A stretch of 41,971 nucleotides of DNA from an uncultured Deferribacterales bacterium (lineage in GTDB: Bacteria; Chrysiogenota; Deferribacteres; Deferribacterales; Mucispirillaceae): positions 1 to 41,971 of the forward strand of contig CANTXF010000036.1 in NCBI GenBank assembly GCA_947853665.1, given 5' to 3'. A model generated the notes under the pieces. It saw only the letters and a list, made by a program, of their open reading frames with translations. It did no database searches and was not told the origin of the DNA. Positions 16,178 to 25,287 of the stretch are shown one piece after another. The position numbers and the translations under genes were made by a program. The stretch's first letter is position 1, and each line of letters opens with the position of its first letter.

Positions 16178-16593
16178 TAAACTGAACGGATTGTTTTTTT
16201 TTAACGAACGGCAGCCGCGGTCTTATTTATATAGCTGCTGAAATCCCCGTATACCGGCAGTTTACGGGATAAACCTTTCCTGCTGACTCCGCTATCCCGC
16301 TAGGGCGGGGTATTCCTGATGCTGAAGCCCGCCGCGCCTTAAAACCTGCGCTTTCATAAAATAAATACATTACTTACAGTATCTTATATTTAACTTATCC
16401 TTGATTATTGCGGCGAATTATATTATGGATATTAGTCGGATAATGTTTTTTTGCGGTATTTCTGCGTTTTCGGGCGTTTTTTCACTGCCGCCGTATTTTT
16501 AATGACGCGTTATTTTTTAGGATATCATTAAATGAAAGTCGTTTACTTTTTATTTTTTCGGCCGATAAGCACTTTACCGTACGGGGTCTAATA
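16178..16593. other. Intergenic sequence without a recognised gene
   Basis: Contains a CCCGC/GCGGG hairpin near 16297-16310 and a TCATT-A-AATGA inverted repeat (16525-16535) 58 bases before the next start. I see no coding frame, RNA gene or clear promoter. Confidence 0.4.
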
Positions 16594-17586
16594 ATGAGCG
16601 CTTACAGGTCTTTCGTAGTCGGCGAAAATAACGGTGCGGTTTCCGGTGAGATAACCATAAGAAACTCCCGGGATCTTCCGCCCGGCGACGTGCTTATTAA
16701 AGTAAAATATTCTTCTTTAAATTATTTCGACGCTCTTGCAATGGCGGGGGATAAGGAAATATCAGGCCGTTATCCCCATACTCCTGGTATGGACGCGGCG
16801 GGCGTGGTTCTCGAGTCGTCGTGCGCAGATTTTCACCCGGGAGACGAGGTGGTAGTCGCCGGGTGCGGCCTGGGTATCGACATACCCGGCGGCTTCGGCG
16901 AATATGTGCGCGTTCCCGCCGAGTGCGTATTGCCCCTGCCTACCGGGCTTACCATGAAAGCCTGTATGACTGTGGGGTCGGACGGGCTTGCGGCCGCTCT
17001 TGCCGTTATGAACCTTATGGCCGCCGGAGGCCGTTCCGGCAATGACAGCGCGGTCGTTTCAGGGGCCGTTTCCGGCATGGGATGCATTGCTCTTGCTCTG
17101 CTTTCCAAATGCGGCTTTCGCGTTACCGCCGTCGTAAAGGATACGGCGGACGCGGATTTTGCCAAAACTGTTGGAGCCGCGGAAGTCGTATCGTGCGAAA
17201 AATTTACCGATATGGGCGCAGGCTCCATGCTTCCGGATAAATACGCCGTCGGAGTCGACACTCTTGGAGGGGGGGTTCTTTCCTCCATAATACGCTCCCT
17301 TAAAAAAAGCGGTTCGGTGGCCGTATGCTCGGCAATGGTTTCGGACGAGCTTGCCGTTTCCCTTCGTCCCCTCGTGTTGCGCGGAGTAAATATTTTGGGC
17401 ATAAACGCGGCGGACTGCCCGGCGGCCCTTAGAAAAGAATCCTGGCATAGGTTGGCGGGGGAGTGGTATCTTAAAGTCCTTCCCATGCTCTGCACCGAAA
17501 TTTCTCTCATGGAGCTGCCTGAATACGGCGAAAGGTTCCTTAAAGGCGAGATCAAGGGCCGTATAGTCATAAATCACGAGCTTTAA
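16594..17586 (+). CDS. YhdH/AcuI-family quinone oxidoreductase-like protein
   Basis: 330 residues, a zinc-independent medium-chain dehydrogenase/reductase. The order of marks follows YhdH/AcuI: YSSLNYFDALAMAGD (36-50), PHTPGMDAAGVV, GGFGEYVRVPAECVLPLPTG, the nucleotide-binding turn SGAVSGMGCIALALLSK, a GVDTLGGGVL strand and RIVINHEL at the end. AcuI reduces acryloyl-CoA to propionyl-CoA with NADPH; whether that is the reaction here is unproven because related members reduce other enoyl compounds. Ribosome site is weak (GGGG). It stands alone with no partner for a propionate or acrylate pathway in view. Confidence 0.8.
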   Translation: MSAYRSFVVGENNGAVSGEITIRNSRDLPPGDVLIKVKYSSLNYFDALAMAGDKEISGRYPHTPGMDAAGVVLESSCADFHPGDEVVVAGCGLGIDIPGGFGEYVRVPAECVLPLPTGLTMKACMTVGSDGLAAALAVMNLMAAGGRSGNDSAVVSGAVSGMGCIALALLSKCGFRVTAVVKDTADADFAKTVGAAEVVSCEKFTDMGAGSMLPDKYAVGVDTLGGGVLSSIIRSLKKSGSVAVCSAMVSDELAVSLRPLVLRGVNILGINAADCPAALRKESWHRLAGEWYLKVLPMLCTEISLMELPEYGERFLKGEIKGRIVINHEL

Positions 17587-17674
17587 CGGTTTTGCGGCGT
17601 TTTTCATAAATTTATTGCCGAATATGAGCAGTAAATGTATACTGATACCGTTATTCGTTAATCGGCGGTGATAT

Positions 17675-18784
17675 ATGATCCGTTTATTTTCGTTGTTGTT
17701 ATTTTTTATACCCTTTTTTATATTGTGCCACGACGCTTCCGCTCAGGCGCAGGCAAGGTTTTCGCCTGTGGCCGCCCTGCCTAAAACGGGCTATATATAC
17801 GGAGTCGTAAAGATACCGGACGGCCGCGCCTGGAAAACCTCCTCCGTGTCTTTCAGAAAGGGCGATCGCGTTTACGCCGTCGTCCCCGATAATCAATCCG
17901 CCGTTTTTCCCGCCATAAAGGTATCTTCCATGGGTTTTTACAAAGATTTTGCCGTTATAGGAGGCCAGGAATCCGAGGATTTGAGAAACGCCTGGATAAT
18001 AATGCTTTATCTCGGGAAAGAACCCCGTCTTGTGGATGCGGTAAAATATTCGCTTCTCGATAACTACGATTACGATTTTTATTTCGATCTGCCCTCCATA
18101 GACGCTCCCGGGGATATAGGCGACATGGACGGCAACGGTATGCCCGAAACCGAACTTGATTTTTATCAGCGCAAATTCCGCATGCTGCTGAAAATATCTG
18201 AAAAGGGCCTTCATATCGACTACTCTTCCCCGTATTACATCAGGTCTTTCAATAAGCTGAAAAACTCTGCCGAAAAGGACGAGTATCAATTCCGCGAATA
18301 TCTGCTTTACGGTATTCTCACGGGCAGAATATCGGAGCGGGACGGGGTTGAAAAATTCGTCGGAAGAAATTCCTCGGAAATGGGCAACGCCCCTTCGATT
18401 ATATCGAAAGCCGTGGAGCTTAAAAAACTGGCCGGTAGCCTCGGGGCCTCCGATATGCTGACAGCCTATTTTTCCGGGGAGCTGGAGGCTCAGGACGTGG
18501 CTATGAAGCTGGATGAAAAGGGGCGGGACAGCTCCGCATTCATGTTCGCCGTGTTCGAGCTTGAGAAGGAGCTTAATCTGCTTCATCTGGATGAAGTGGC
18601 GTTTAATGATTTCACGGCTTATTTTTCCGACGGGATAGACGAGGCGGAATTCAGAAAATCTGCCGCCAGATCCCTGGCTTCTTACAGCGGTGATATTTAC
18701 TCCATTCTTACGAATTTCAGGTCGCTGGATTCCGCCCTGCATAAAACGCCTGCTTTAAAATTGCAGTCCTTCGATATTAAGTAA
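17675..18784 (+). CDS. Unknown exported protein
   Basis: 369 residues with a clear Sec signal peptide (hydrophobic 3-18, ASA-Q near 23). The first half is beta-rich; DIGDMDGNGMPETELDF (near 149-165) looks like a DxDxNG calcium loop followed by an acidic tail. The second half is helical (about 185-350). No lipobox and no later membrane helix, so probably periplasmic or secreted. I do not recognise a family. The start has GGCGGTG upstream. It follows the YhdH-like gene by 88 bases and ends in a terminator, so the two could be one transcript. Confidence 0.7.
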   Translation: MIRLFSLLLFFIPFFILCHDASAQAQARFSPVAALPKTGYIYGVVKIPDGRAWKTSSVSFRKGDRVYAVVPDNQSAVFPAIKVSSMGFYKDFAVIGGQESEDLRNAWIIMLYLGKEPRLVDAVKYSLLDNYDYDFYFDLPSIDAPGDIGDMDGNGMPETELDFYQRKFRMLLKISEKGLHIDYSSPYYIRSFNKLKNSAEKDEYQFREYLLYGILTGRISERDGVEKFVGRNSSEMGNAPSIISKAVELKKLAGSLGASDMLTAYFSGELEAQDVAMKLDEKGRDSSAFMFAVFELEKELNLLHLDEVAFNDFTAYFSDGIDEAEFRKSAARSLASYSGDIYSILTNFRSLDSALHKTPALKLQSFDIK

Positions 18785-18808
18785 AAACCTCTTATTGGAA
18801 CATATTGT

Positions 18809-18836
18809 AAAGGCCGCCTTTAAGACGGCCTTTTTT
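18809..18836 (+). terminator. Terminator of the exported-protein gene
   Basis: AAGGCCG (18810-18816) pairs with CGGCCTT (18826-18832), followed by TTTT. It separates this transcript from the dcw cluster. Confidence 0.8.
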
Positions 18837-19042
18837 GTATCCTTCCCCGTTTTTTTAACGGATTGCCGAAGATGGATCTTAGTCTTTAAGCGCCTGAAAT
18901 AGGCGGGAGGGCGCCGGTTCTTAAAGCGCCGCGTTTGCCTGTCCCGGCGGGTTTATTCTTTGCGTGTGATACGCTTTCTTTACAGACTGCCGCTTTTCGC
19001 TTTGAAACTTCCTTTTTGCTTATATTCAAGCCATTTATTTTC

Positions 19043-19071
19043 TTGACGGTTGCGGCTAATTTTATTATAAA
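19043..19071 (+). promoter_or_regulatory. Promoter of the dcw cluster (mraZ)
   Basis: TTGACG (19043-19048), 17 bases, TATAAA (19066-19071). A near-consensus sigma-70-type promoter; its start point would fall inside the TGGCAT array that follows. Upstream, 18837-19042 holds only short GC hairpins (for example CGCCT/AGGCG near 18890) and no gene. Confidence 0.75.
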
Positions 19072-19126
19072 TGGCATGTAGTGGCATAATATGTATTGAA
19101 ATGGCATAAATCGCCAAAGGTTGGCA
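19072..19126 (+). promoter_or_regulatory. MraZ operator: TGGCA boxes on 10-bp phasing
   Basis: TGGCAT occurs at 19072, 19082 and 19102, and TGGCAA at 19122. Degenerate forms (TGTATT, CGCCAA) sit at the in-phase positions 19092 and 19112. All steps are multiples of 10 bp, one helical turn. In other bacteria MraZ binds short direct repeats of the TGGG type with 10-bp spacing near its own start. The array lies right after the promoter, so repression is likely. The link to MraZ is inference from position and geometry. Confidence 0.6.
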
Positions 19127-19588
19127 ATGGGATTTAAAGGCACGTATCTTAATAAATTTGACGAAGCCGGCCGCATAAGCCTTCCCGCAAAAATGAGGGA
19201 GGAGCTTAAGGCTAACGATTGGGGCAATACCCTTGTGGCTTATTACGCCTTTAAAACCAAATGTATAAAAATACTTCCCGGCTCGGTATTCGGGAAGATG
19301 GAAAAGAAATATCTTGAAAACCCGCCGTCTAACGAACGCCTTGCCAATGCGTACAGAGGTATGTTCGCCTCCTCCGTTGATTTGGAGATAAACGGCTCGG
19401 GCAGGATAAGCATACCCGCTTCTCACAGAGCCAAGGCCGCTCTGGGCGAGGAATGTTACGTTATAGGCGTCAACGACAAGATAGAAATATGGAATAAGGA
19501 AGCCTGGGAAGCCCAGATAGCCAAAATAGAAGAGGAACTATCTTCCGAAGACGGTTTTGACGACGGCATCAACGGAATGCTTTTTTAA
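19127..19588 (+). CDS. mraZ: Transcriptional regulator MraZ
   Basis: 153 residues when started at ATG 19127 (AAAGG six bases ahead; TTG 19121 is possible). Two AbrB-like MraZ repeats: FDEAGRISLPAKMREEL (about 11-27) and INGSGRISIPASHRAKA (about 89-105) are the DxxGRxxxP DNA-binding loops. MraZ forms ring oligomers and represses the dcw cluster from its first promoter. It heads the cluster, as usual. The second loop has N-G-S-G instead of D-x-x-G but keeps GRISIP. Confidence 0.93.
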   Translation: MGFKGTYLNKFDEAGRISLPAKMREELKANDWGNTLVAYYAFKTKCIKILPGSVFGKMEKKYLENPPSNERLANAYRGMFASSVDLEINGSGRISIPASHRAKAALGEECYVIGVNDKIEIWNKEAWEAQIAKIEEELSSEDGFDDGINGMLF

Positions 19589-19611
19589 ACCTTTTAAAGC
19601 GGGAGCGGATT

Positions 19612-20535
19612 TTGCATACCCCGGTTTTGCTTAACGAGCTGATAAAAATGATGGATATAAAAAGCTCCGGAATTTATGCGGACTGTACGGGAGGCGGAGG
19701 CGGCCATGCTGCTGCCGTGCTTGAAAGGCTTTCTCCGGAAGGCAGGCTTCTTATTCTCGACAGAGACCCGCAGGCCGTGGAAAGGCTTATAGCCCGCTTT
19801 AACGGTGACGGCAGGGTTACGGTGTTTCGCAGCAATTTTTCCGATATAGATACGGTATTTGATAAAGCCGGGATAGATAAGGCGGACGGCATATACGCGG
19901 ACTTCGGCGTTTCGTCCTTTCAGCTTGAGGACGGCTCAAGAGGGTTTTCCTTCCGCAACGACGGCCCGATAGATATGCGTATGGACACGGCCAAAGGCGT
20001 GTCGGCGGCGGAGGTAGTAAACACGTTCACCGCCGAGAACATCGCCGTTATCATCGCTAAATTCGGCGAGGAAAAATTTGCCCGGCGCATCGCTTCCGAA
20101 ATAACGAGAAGGCGGGCGCTGAAAAAATTTTCCACTACCGGAGAGCTTGCTGAAACGGTAAAGGCGGCTGTGCCCAGAAAATTCCATAAAAAGGGCATCC
20201 ATCCCGCCACAAAGACCTTTCAGGCTCTGCGTATATTCGTAAACGGCGAGCTTGAAGCCATAGGCGAGCTTATGGGCAAAATAGGAGGCCTGCTTAAAGC
20301 GGGAGGCCGTTTCGGAGGCATATCCTTTCACTCCCTGGAGGACAGGATAGTGAAGGACTGCTTGTCGGAATACTCTAAGGACTGCGTATGTCCGCCGGAG
20401 CTGCCCGTTTGCGTGTGCGGCAAAAGGGCGGAGTTCAGGATAATAACGAGAAAGCCCGTGACGCCCTCTGAAATCGAAGTGGAGGCGAACCCTCTTTCAC
20501 GGAGCGCAAAACTCAGGATAGCGGAGAAATTATAA
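19612..20535 (+). CDS. rsmH: 16S rRNA (cytosine-1402-N4)-methyltransferase RsmH
   Basis: 307 residues, started at TTG 19612 with GGGAG (19601-19605) upstream, giving the family start HTPVLLNELI. SAM-binding loop DCTGGGGGHAAAVL (near 24-37), YADFGVSSFQLED, KTFQALRIFVNGELEAI and GISFHSLEDRIVK are the RsmH signatures. Methylates N4 of C1402 in the ribosomal P site. The carboxyl part has a CVCPPELPVCVCG cysteine cluster, usual in the family. Stop and ftsL start overlap by one base. Confidence 0.95.
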   Translation: MHTPVLLNELIKMMDIKSSGIYADCTGGGGGHAAAVLERLSPEGRLLILDRDPQAVERLIARFNGDGRVTVFRSNFSDIDTVFDKAGIDKADGIYADFGVSSFQLEDGSRGFSFRNDGPIDMRMDTAKGVSAAEVVNTFTAENIAVIIAKFGEEKFARRIASEITRRRALKKFSTTGELAETVKAAVPRKFHKKGIHPATKTFQALRIFVNGELEAIGELMGKIGGLLKAGGRFGGISFHSLEDRIVKDCLSEYSKDCVCPPELPVCVCGKRAEFRIITRKPVTPSEIEVEANPLSRSAKLRIAEKL

Positions 20536-20834
20536 TGAGAGCCATGATAGCCCAAGTATCCAGTATAGGAATCGGTTTTAAACCGGCGGCGGCCGTTCTT
20601 ACGCTGCTTTTCATATTTTTTATGGCGGCTCTTATCGTGGTAAGGCAGCAGTGTATACGTCAGGGGTATGAGATTTCGTCCCTTACCGTGTCTATGGATA
20701 AGAAAAACCTGGAGTACGAGCTGCTTTCCAGGGAATATTCCCTGTCTCTCCGCAGAGAAGCGCTTATGGAAAAAGCCGCCGGAATGGATTTTGTTTTTCC
20801 CGTTGGCGGCAGGGTATTTTATGTTCAACGATAA
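20535..20834 (+). CDS. ftsL: Cell division protein FtsL
   Basis: 99 residues: a short cytoplasmic tail, one membrane helix (about 20-39) and a periplasmic coiled-coil-like stretch (about 42-85) that would pair with an FtsB/DivIC protein. Sequence is poorly conserved, as is normal for FtsL; the call rests on size, topology and position between rsmH and ftsI. Overlaps rsmH by one base and ftsI by 14. Confidence 0.85.
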   Translation: MRAMIAQVSSIGIGFKPAAAVLTLLFIFFMAALIVVRQQCIRQGYEISSLTVSMDKKNLEYELLSREYSLSLRREALMEKAAGMDFVFPVGGRVFYVQR

Positions 20835-22506
20835 ACTGACTGCAAGGCTTTTTGCCGGTTTCGGCATATTTATTTTTATCGTCGTGGCCGTGCGCCTTTT
20901 CGACCTCCAGGTGATAGACGGCGAAAGATATTCGTCTTTCGTAAATTCCCAGATAAACGCCCGTCTTTCCGTGTCCAAAAACAGGGGCTACATATACGAC
21001 AGGGACGGCGGCGTGGTCGCCAGAAACAAAAGCACCGCATCCCTTTACGCTTTCAGAAAAAATATAGATAATTACAACAAATTTATAAAGGATTTGGCCG
21101 GGTACGGCATAACCCTCAGCCAGAAAACAAAGAACGCCCTTGCCAAAACCGACTCCTTTACCTGGGTGGCCCGCGGCGTAGATCTGGACAAAGCCGAAAA
21201 AATGGTCGGCAGGATAAAAGGGCTGGAATATTTTAAAGAGGAAGCCCGCTTTTACCCTCAAGGGTCCATGATGGCGAACCTTATAGGCTTTACCGGCGTG
21301 GACAACCAGGGCCGCTCCGGTATAGAATACGCCCTTGATAAGGAGCTTTCCGGCAAAAAGGTTACGGTGGCGTCCTTAAGGGATTCCAGAGGCAGGCTTA
21401 TTCTTTTCGACGATAAATCCGACGTGCTGAAATCGGATACGGAGGTTTATCTTACCGTATCTTCCCGTATACAGTCCGCGGCGGAATATCTTTTAAGGCA
21501 GGGCGCCATGAAGTTCGGCGCCAAAGACGGCTCCGTAATAGCCATGGATATAAGGACGGGGGATATAATTCTCGCCGCCAGCGTGCAGTCCTTCGACCCT
21601 CACAGCTATTACAGGTATCCGAAAAGCGCCTGGAAAAACCATCCGTTTTCGTATGTTTATGAGCCGGGTTCCATATTCAAAACCGTGGCTTTCAGCTATC
21701 TTTCCGAGACGGGCAGGCTCAACAAGGCCCGCCTCGTGGACACGGGCAAAAAGATAAGCATAGGCGGCTACACTTACAGCGATACGAAAAATTACGGAGT
21801 GCTTACGGTGGACGAGGTATATACTCACTCCAGCAACATAGGCACGGCCACGCTTATGAAGGACGAAAGAAACGCCGATTTTTACTCCTTTCTCAAAAAA
21901 GCGGGCTTCGGCTCCAAAACGGGGATATACGGCCTTGGCGAGGAAAGCGGCGTGCTTAAAGACGCTTCCCAGTGGTCCCGCACAAGCCGCACCTCAATAG
22001 CCATAGGATACGAAGTGATGGTGACGCCCCTCCAGATGGCCAGGTTTTACGCCGCCGTCGCTAACGGCGGTATTATGGTAAAGCCCAGGATAATATCCAG
22101 AATGGTGAAAAACGGCAAGGTTACGGTTCCTGAAACCTCGGAGGAACGGATAATGTCCTCCGAAACCGCCGAATATATTTTAGGCCTTATGCAGAAGACT
22201 GTGGAGGACGGCACCGGTGTAAACGCCAGAACGAGGCTTACTAAGGTGGCTGGAAAAACTGGCACAGCTTCCATATACGATAATAAGCTTAAAGCCTACT
22301 CCAAGCGCAATTATTCCGCCAGCTTCGCCGGAGTGTTCCCAGCGGAGGACCCTAAAATAGCTATGGTGGTAGTTTACGAATCTCCCACAAGCTCCATATA
22401 CGGAGGCTCTACGGCGGCAAACGTTTTCCGCCAGATCGCGGAGTTCGTCTCCACCGAGTTCAGATATATAGAGCCTGATCTGAGGGTGGCCTATGCGGAT
22501 AAATGA
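20821..22506 (+). CDS. ftsI: Septal peptidoglycan transpeptidase FtsI (PBP3)
   Basis: 561 residues from ATG 20821; longer in-frame openings would run deep into ftsL. One membrane anchor (about 8-24), a pedestal domain (RGYIYDRDGGVVA, 55-67) and a class B transpeptidase domain. Active-site motifs: Ser284-Ile-Phe-Lys287, Ser337-Ser-Asn339 and Lys479-Thr-Gly481. It cross-links septal peptidoglycan in the periplasm, working with FtsW. There is no C-terminal PASTA domain, which separates it from many Gram-positive PBPs. Overlaps murE by 14 bases. Confidence 0.93.
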   Translation: MFNDKLTARLFAGFGIFIFIVVAVRLFDLQVIDGERYSSFVNSQINARLSVSKNRGYIYDRDGGVVARNKSTASLYAFRKNIDNYNKFIKDLAGYGITLSQKTKNALAKTDSFTWVARGVDLDKAEKMVGRIKGLEYFKEEARFYPQGSMMANLIGFTGVDNQGRSGIEYALDKELSGKKVTVASLRDSRGRLILFDDKSDVLKSDTEVYLTVSSRIQSAAEYLLRQGAMKFGAKDGSVIAMDIRTGDIILAASVQSFDPHSYYRYPKSAWKNHPFSYVYEPGSIFKTVAFSYLSETGRLNKARLVDTGKKISIGGYTYSDTKNYGVLTVDEVYTHSSNIGTATLMKDERNADFYSFLKKAGFGSKTGIYGLGEESGVLKDASQWSRTSRTSIAIGYEVMVTPLQMARFYAAVANGGIMVKPRIISRMVKNGKVTVPETSEERIMSSETAEYILGLMQKTVEDGTGVNARTRLTKVAGKTGTASIYDNKLKAYSKRNYSASFAGVFPAEDPKIAMVVVYESPTSSIYGGSTAANVFRQIAEFVSTEFRYIEPDLRVAYADK

Positions 22507-23953
22507 TATGCTCCTGCTTATCGCTCCGGCGGAAACCTGCGGGGCGGAGGAAAGGGGAAACCTTGAAATAAACAGAATAGCGTTCGACAGCCGCGATAGA
22601 AAAAAATCGTCGGTTTTTTTCGCTTATAAAGGGGAAACTTACGACTCCAACGCGGATGCCATAAATATTTACGAGGAGGGAGCGGCCGATTTCATCGTGG
22701 CGGAAAAATATCTCGGCCCGTCCGTGCCCCACGCCGTTGTAGAAAACGGCAGGAAGGCCCTTTCGGAAACCCTTTCGGCTTTTTTCGGAAGCCCTCTTAA
22801 AAATTATAAATCCGCCGCCGTAACGGGGACGAACGGCAAAACGACGACGACGTATATTCTTGATTCCGTGTTCCGCGCGGCCGGTGGAAAAACCGTAAGG
22901 ATAGGCACTACGGGGGCGGAAGTCGCCGGCAGGCTTTATCCGCTGGATAACACCACGCCGTCGGCTTACGAATTTTTTTCGCTGCTGGCAGAAGGCGTTA
23001 AGGAAGGCTGCTCCTACGCGTCTATGGAAATTTCTTCCCACGCGCTGGCTCAGGGCCGGGTCGCGGGGGCGAAATTCAATGCCGCGGTTTTTACTAACCT
23101 TACCGGCGACCATATGGATTTTCACAAAACCATGGATAATTATTTTGAAGCCAAGGCCTCCCTTTTCGACAGCGGCATGAGCGAATGGAAGGTGATAAAT
23201 ACCGGCCATGATTACGGAAAGCGTCTTGCGGAGAGAATCAAAAGCGGTCTCATAACTTTTTCCGTCAAGGGAGAGGCCGATATTTATCCTGTGGATTATA
23301 AATTCGACGTTGGCGGCATAGAGGGAGTGTTATCGGTTTTCGGCCGCAAAACGGATATACGCTCCGGTCTTACGGGCGAGTATAATCTTGAAAACATACT
23401 GGGAGCAGTCGGCGCTTCTTACGCCCTTAACGTTCCGGAAAAATCCGTGACGGAAGGAATAGCCGCTCTTGATAGCGTTCCCGGGCGTCTTGAAAGGGTA
23501 GGAGGCGCGCCTTTTACCGTATTCGTCGATTACGCCCACACGGACGACGCCCTTAAAAACATTCTAGTTTCCCTGCGGGGGCTGACCTGCGGCCGGATAA
23601 TAACCGTGTTCGGCGCCGGAGGCGACAGGGACGGCTCCAAACGGCCCCGCATGGGGAAAACGGCTTCATCCCTCTCGGATACAGCGGTAGTTACCAGCGA
23701 CAATCCGCGGACTGAAGACCCGGATAAGATAATAGCCGACATAATGGCGGGAATTACCGAAAAGGAAAACGTAATCGTGGAGCCTGACAGGGAAAAGGCC
23801 ATAGAAGCCGCCGTTAATATGGCTTCCGAGGGAGACATTATACTTATAGCCGGAAAAGGCCACGAAAATTATCAGATAATAGGAAAAACCAAATATCCCT
23901 TCGACGACAGGCTTGCCGCCGAAAAATACATTAAACGGGCGGGGCTATGCTGA
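22493..23953 (+). CDS. murE: UDP-MurNAc-tripeptide synthetase MurE
   Basis: 486 residues. ATP loop TGTNGKTTT (111-119), the STE-like EISSHALAQGRV (179-190), Lys221 in FEAKASLF (the carbamylated lysine in the family), and DNPR at 403-406 followed by TEDP. DNPR marks enzymes that add meso-diaminopimelate, so the wall is DAP-type. The cytoplasmic reaction adds the third residue to UDP-MurNAc-L-Ala-D-Glu. Overlaps ftsI by 14 and murF by 7 bases. Confidence 0.95.
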   Translation: MRINDMLLLIAPAETCGAEERGNLEINRIAFDSRDRKKSSVFFAYKGETYDSNADAINIYEEGAADFIVAEKYLGPSVPHAVVENGRKALSETLSAFFGSPLKNYKSAAVTGTNGKTTTTYILDSVFRAAGGKTVRIGTTGAEVAGRLYPLDNTTPSAYEFFSLLAEGVKEGCSYASMEISSHALAQGRVAGAKFNAAVFTNLTGDHMDFHKTMDNYFEAKASLFDSGMSEWKVINTGHDYGKRLAERIKSGLITFSVKGEADIYPVDYKFDVGGIEGVLSVFGRKTDIRSGLTGEYNLENILGAVGASYALNVPEKSVTEGIAALDSVPGRLERVGGAPFTVFVDYAHTDDALKNILVSLRGLTCGRIITVFGAGGDRDGSKRPRMGKTASSLSDTAVVTSDNPRTEDPDKIIADIMAGITEKENVIVEPDREKAIEAAVNMASEGDIILIAGKGHENYQIIGKTKYPFDDRLAAEKYIKRAGLC

Positions 23954-25287
23954 TTTCCGAAATAGTTTCCCTTATGCCGGGGATAAAGGATTTTAAAATA
24001 GAATCAGACGTTCCGGTAAAAGGCGCCGTTCTCGATTCGCGTCTTGTAAAAAAGGGCAGCCTTTTTTTCTGCGTTTCAGGAGAAATCTCCGACGGAAACA
24101 AATTCGCTTCCGCGGCTCTTTCTTTAGGAGCCTCCGCCGTTATAATGGACGGCGAAGCCGAATACGCGGGAATTTCCGGCAATAAATTTCTTGTTGAAAA
24201 CACTCTCTTTTCCATGCGGGAGCTTGGAAAACGCAGGTATGAGTTATCCCGCGCCTGTAAAGTGGCGGTTACCGGGTCTTTCGGCAAAACCGGCACCAAG
24301 GAAATGCTTAAACTGGTATTAGGCTCCATAGGCGGCGTTTACGCCACGGAGGGCAATAAAAACAATATGCTTGGCGTTACTCTTACTGGCTGCGGCATGG
24401 ACGAAAGCGACTTCGCCGTTGTGGAAATGGGAAGCAACGCTCCCGGAGAGATAGAGGCTCTTTCCCGGGCGGTGAAGCCGGATATTGCCGTTATAACTTC
24501 CGTAGGACACGCCCATGCCGGCAGGCTTGGCGGTCTGAAAGGCGCTGCCGCGGAAAAGCTGTCCGTCGTTTACGGCCTGAAACCGGGCGGCATTCTTATC
24601 GCGCCTTACTATCTTAAGGACGGCTTTCCGGCAGGCGATTATAAAGCCTTTACCTTCGGGCAGTCCGAAAAGGCCGATATATACGCCAGAGATATAGTTC
24701 ATCACGGTTTTTACGTTACTTTCCGCGTAAACGGAAGCGATATTCTTTACAGGATAAACCATCCGTATTCCCACATGGCCGAAGGCGCCCTTGCCGCTAT
24801 CGCGGCCGCCCGCCTGCTGGGAGCGGACGAAAAAGACGTTTCCGCGGCTCTGGAAGGATTTTCGCCGTTAAAGGGCAGGGGCAGCATGGAAAGAGCGGGG
24901 AACCTTACGATCATAGACGATACATATAACGCCGGCCTGGAATCGGTGGAAAAGGCGGCGGAAAGCCTTTCCTCTATGCCAGTAGAGCCTAAATACGCCG
25001 TGTTCGGCGAAATAGGGGAAATAGAGGGATACGAGGAAGAGGTTTATAAAAAAATCGCTTCCCTTGCGGACAGATATCCGTCCGTAACCTTTTACCTTTG
25101 CGGAGAATCCTACGGAAAAATCCCGGTTTCGGGCAACCGCCTTATATTTACGGACCGTGGTAAGGCTCTTGAAGCAGTTAAGGAAATAAAAAGCGGCGTC
25201 GTCGCAGTAAAGGCTTCGAGAAGCAAAAGGTTCGAAGAATTTTTAGAAGCCGTGAAAGGCTCCGCCGGAGGGACCGATGCTTTATAA
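23947..25287 (+). CDS. murF: UDP-MurNAc-tripeptide--D-Ala-D-Ala ligase MurF
   Basis: 446 residues with the three Mur-ligase domains. The ATP loop reads TGSFGKTGTK (109-118), with Gly in place of the second of the usual three threonines; similar GKTGTK loops exist in other MurF proteins. GNKNNMLGVTLT and EMGSNAPGEIEAL are typical of MurF. IDDTYNAG has Gly where YNAN is common. It adds D-Ala-D-Ala made by Ddl (31144). Overlaps murE by 7 and mraY by 11 bases. Confidence 0.93.
   Translation: MLISEIVSLMPGIKDFKIESDVPVKGAVLDSRLVKKGSLFFCVSGEISDGNKFASAALSLGASAVIMDGEAEYAGISGNKFLVENTLFSMRELGKRRYELSRACKVAVTGSFGKTGTKEMLKLVLGSIGGVYATEGNKNNMLGVTLTGCGMDESDFAVVEMGSNAPGEIEALSRAVKPDIAVITSVGHAHAGRLGGLKGAAAEKLSVVYGLKPGGILIAPYYLKDGFPAGDYKAFTFGQSEKADIYARDIVHHGFYVTFRVNGSDILYRINHPYSHMAEGALAAIAAARLLGADEKDVSAALEGFSPLKGRGSMERAGNLTIIDDTYNAGLESVEKAAESLSSMPVEPKYAVFGEIGEIEGYEEEVYKKIASLADRYPSVTFYLCGESYGKIPVSGNRLIFTDRGKALEAVKEIKSGVVAVKASRSKRFEEFLEAVKGSAGGTDAL

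Noticed and set aside
18880-18960. GC-rich hairpins upstream of the mraZ promoter, considered as an RNA gene or tRNA
   Set aside because: Only short unconnected stems; no cloverleaf, no TTCRANY-type loop.
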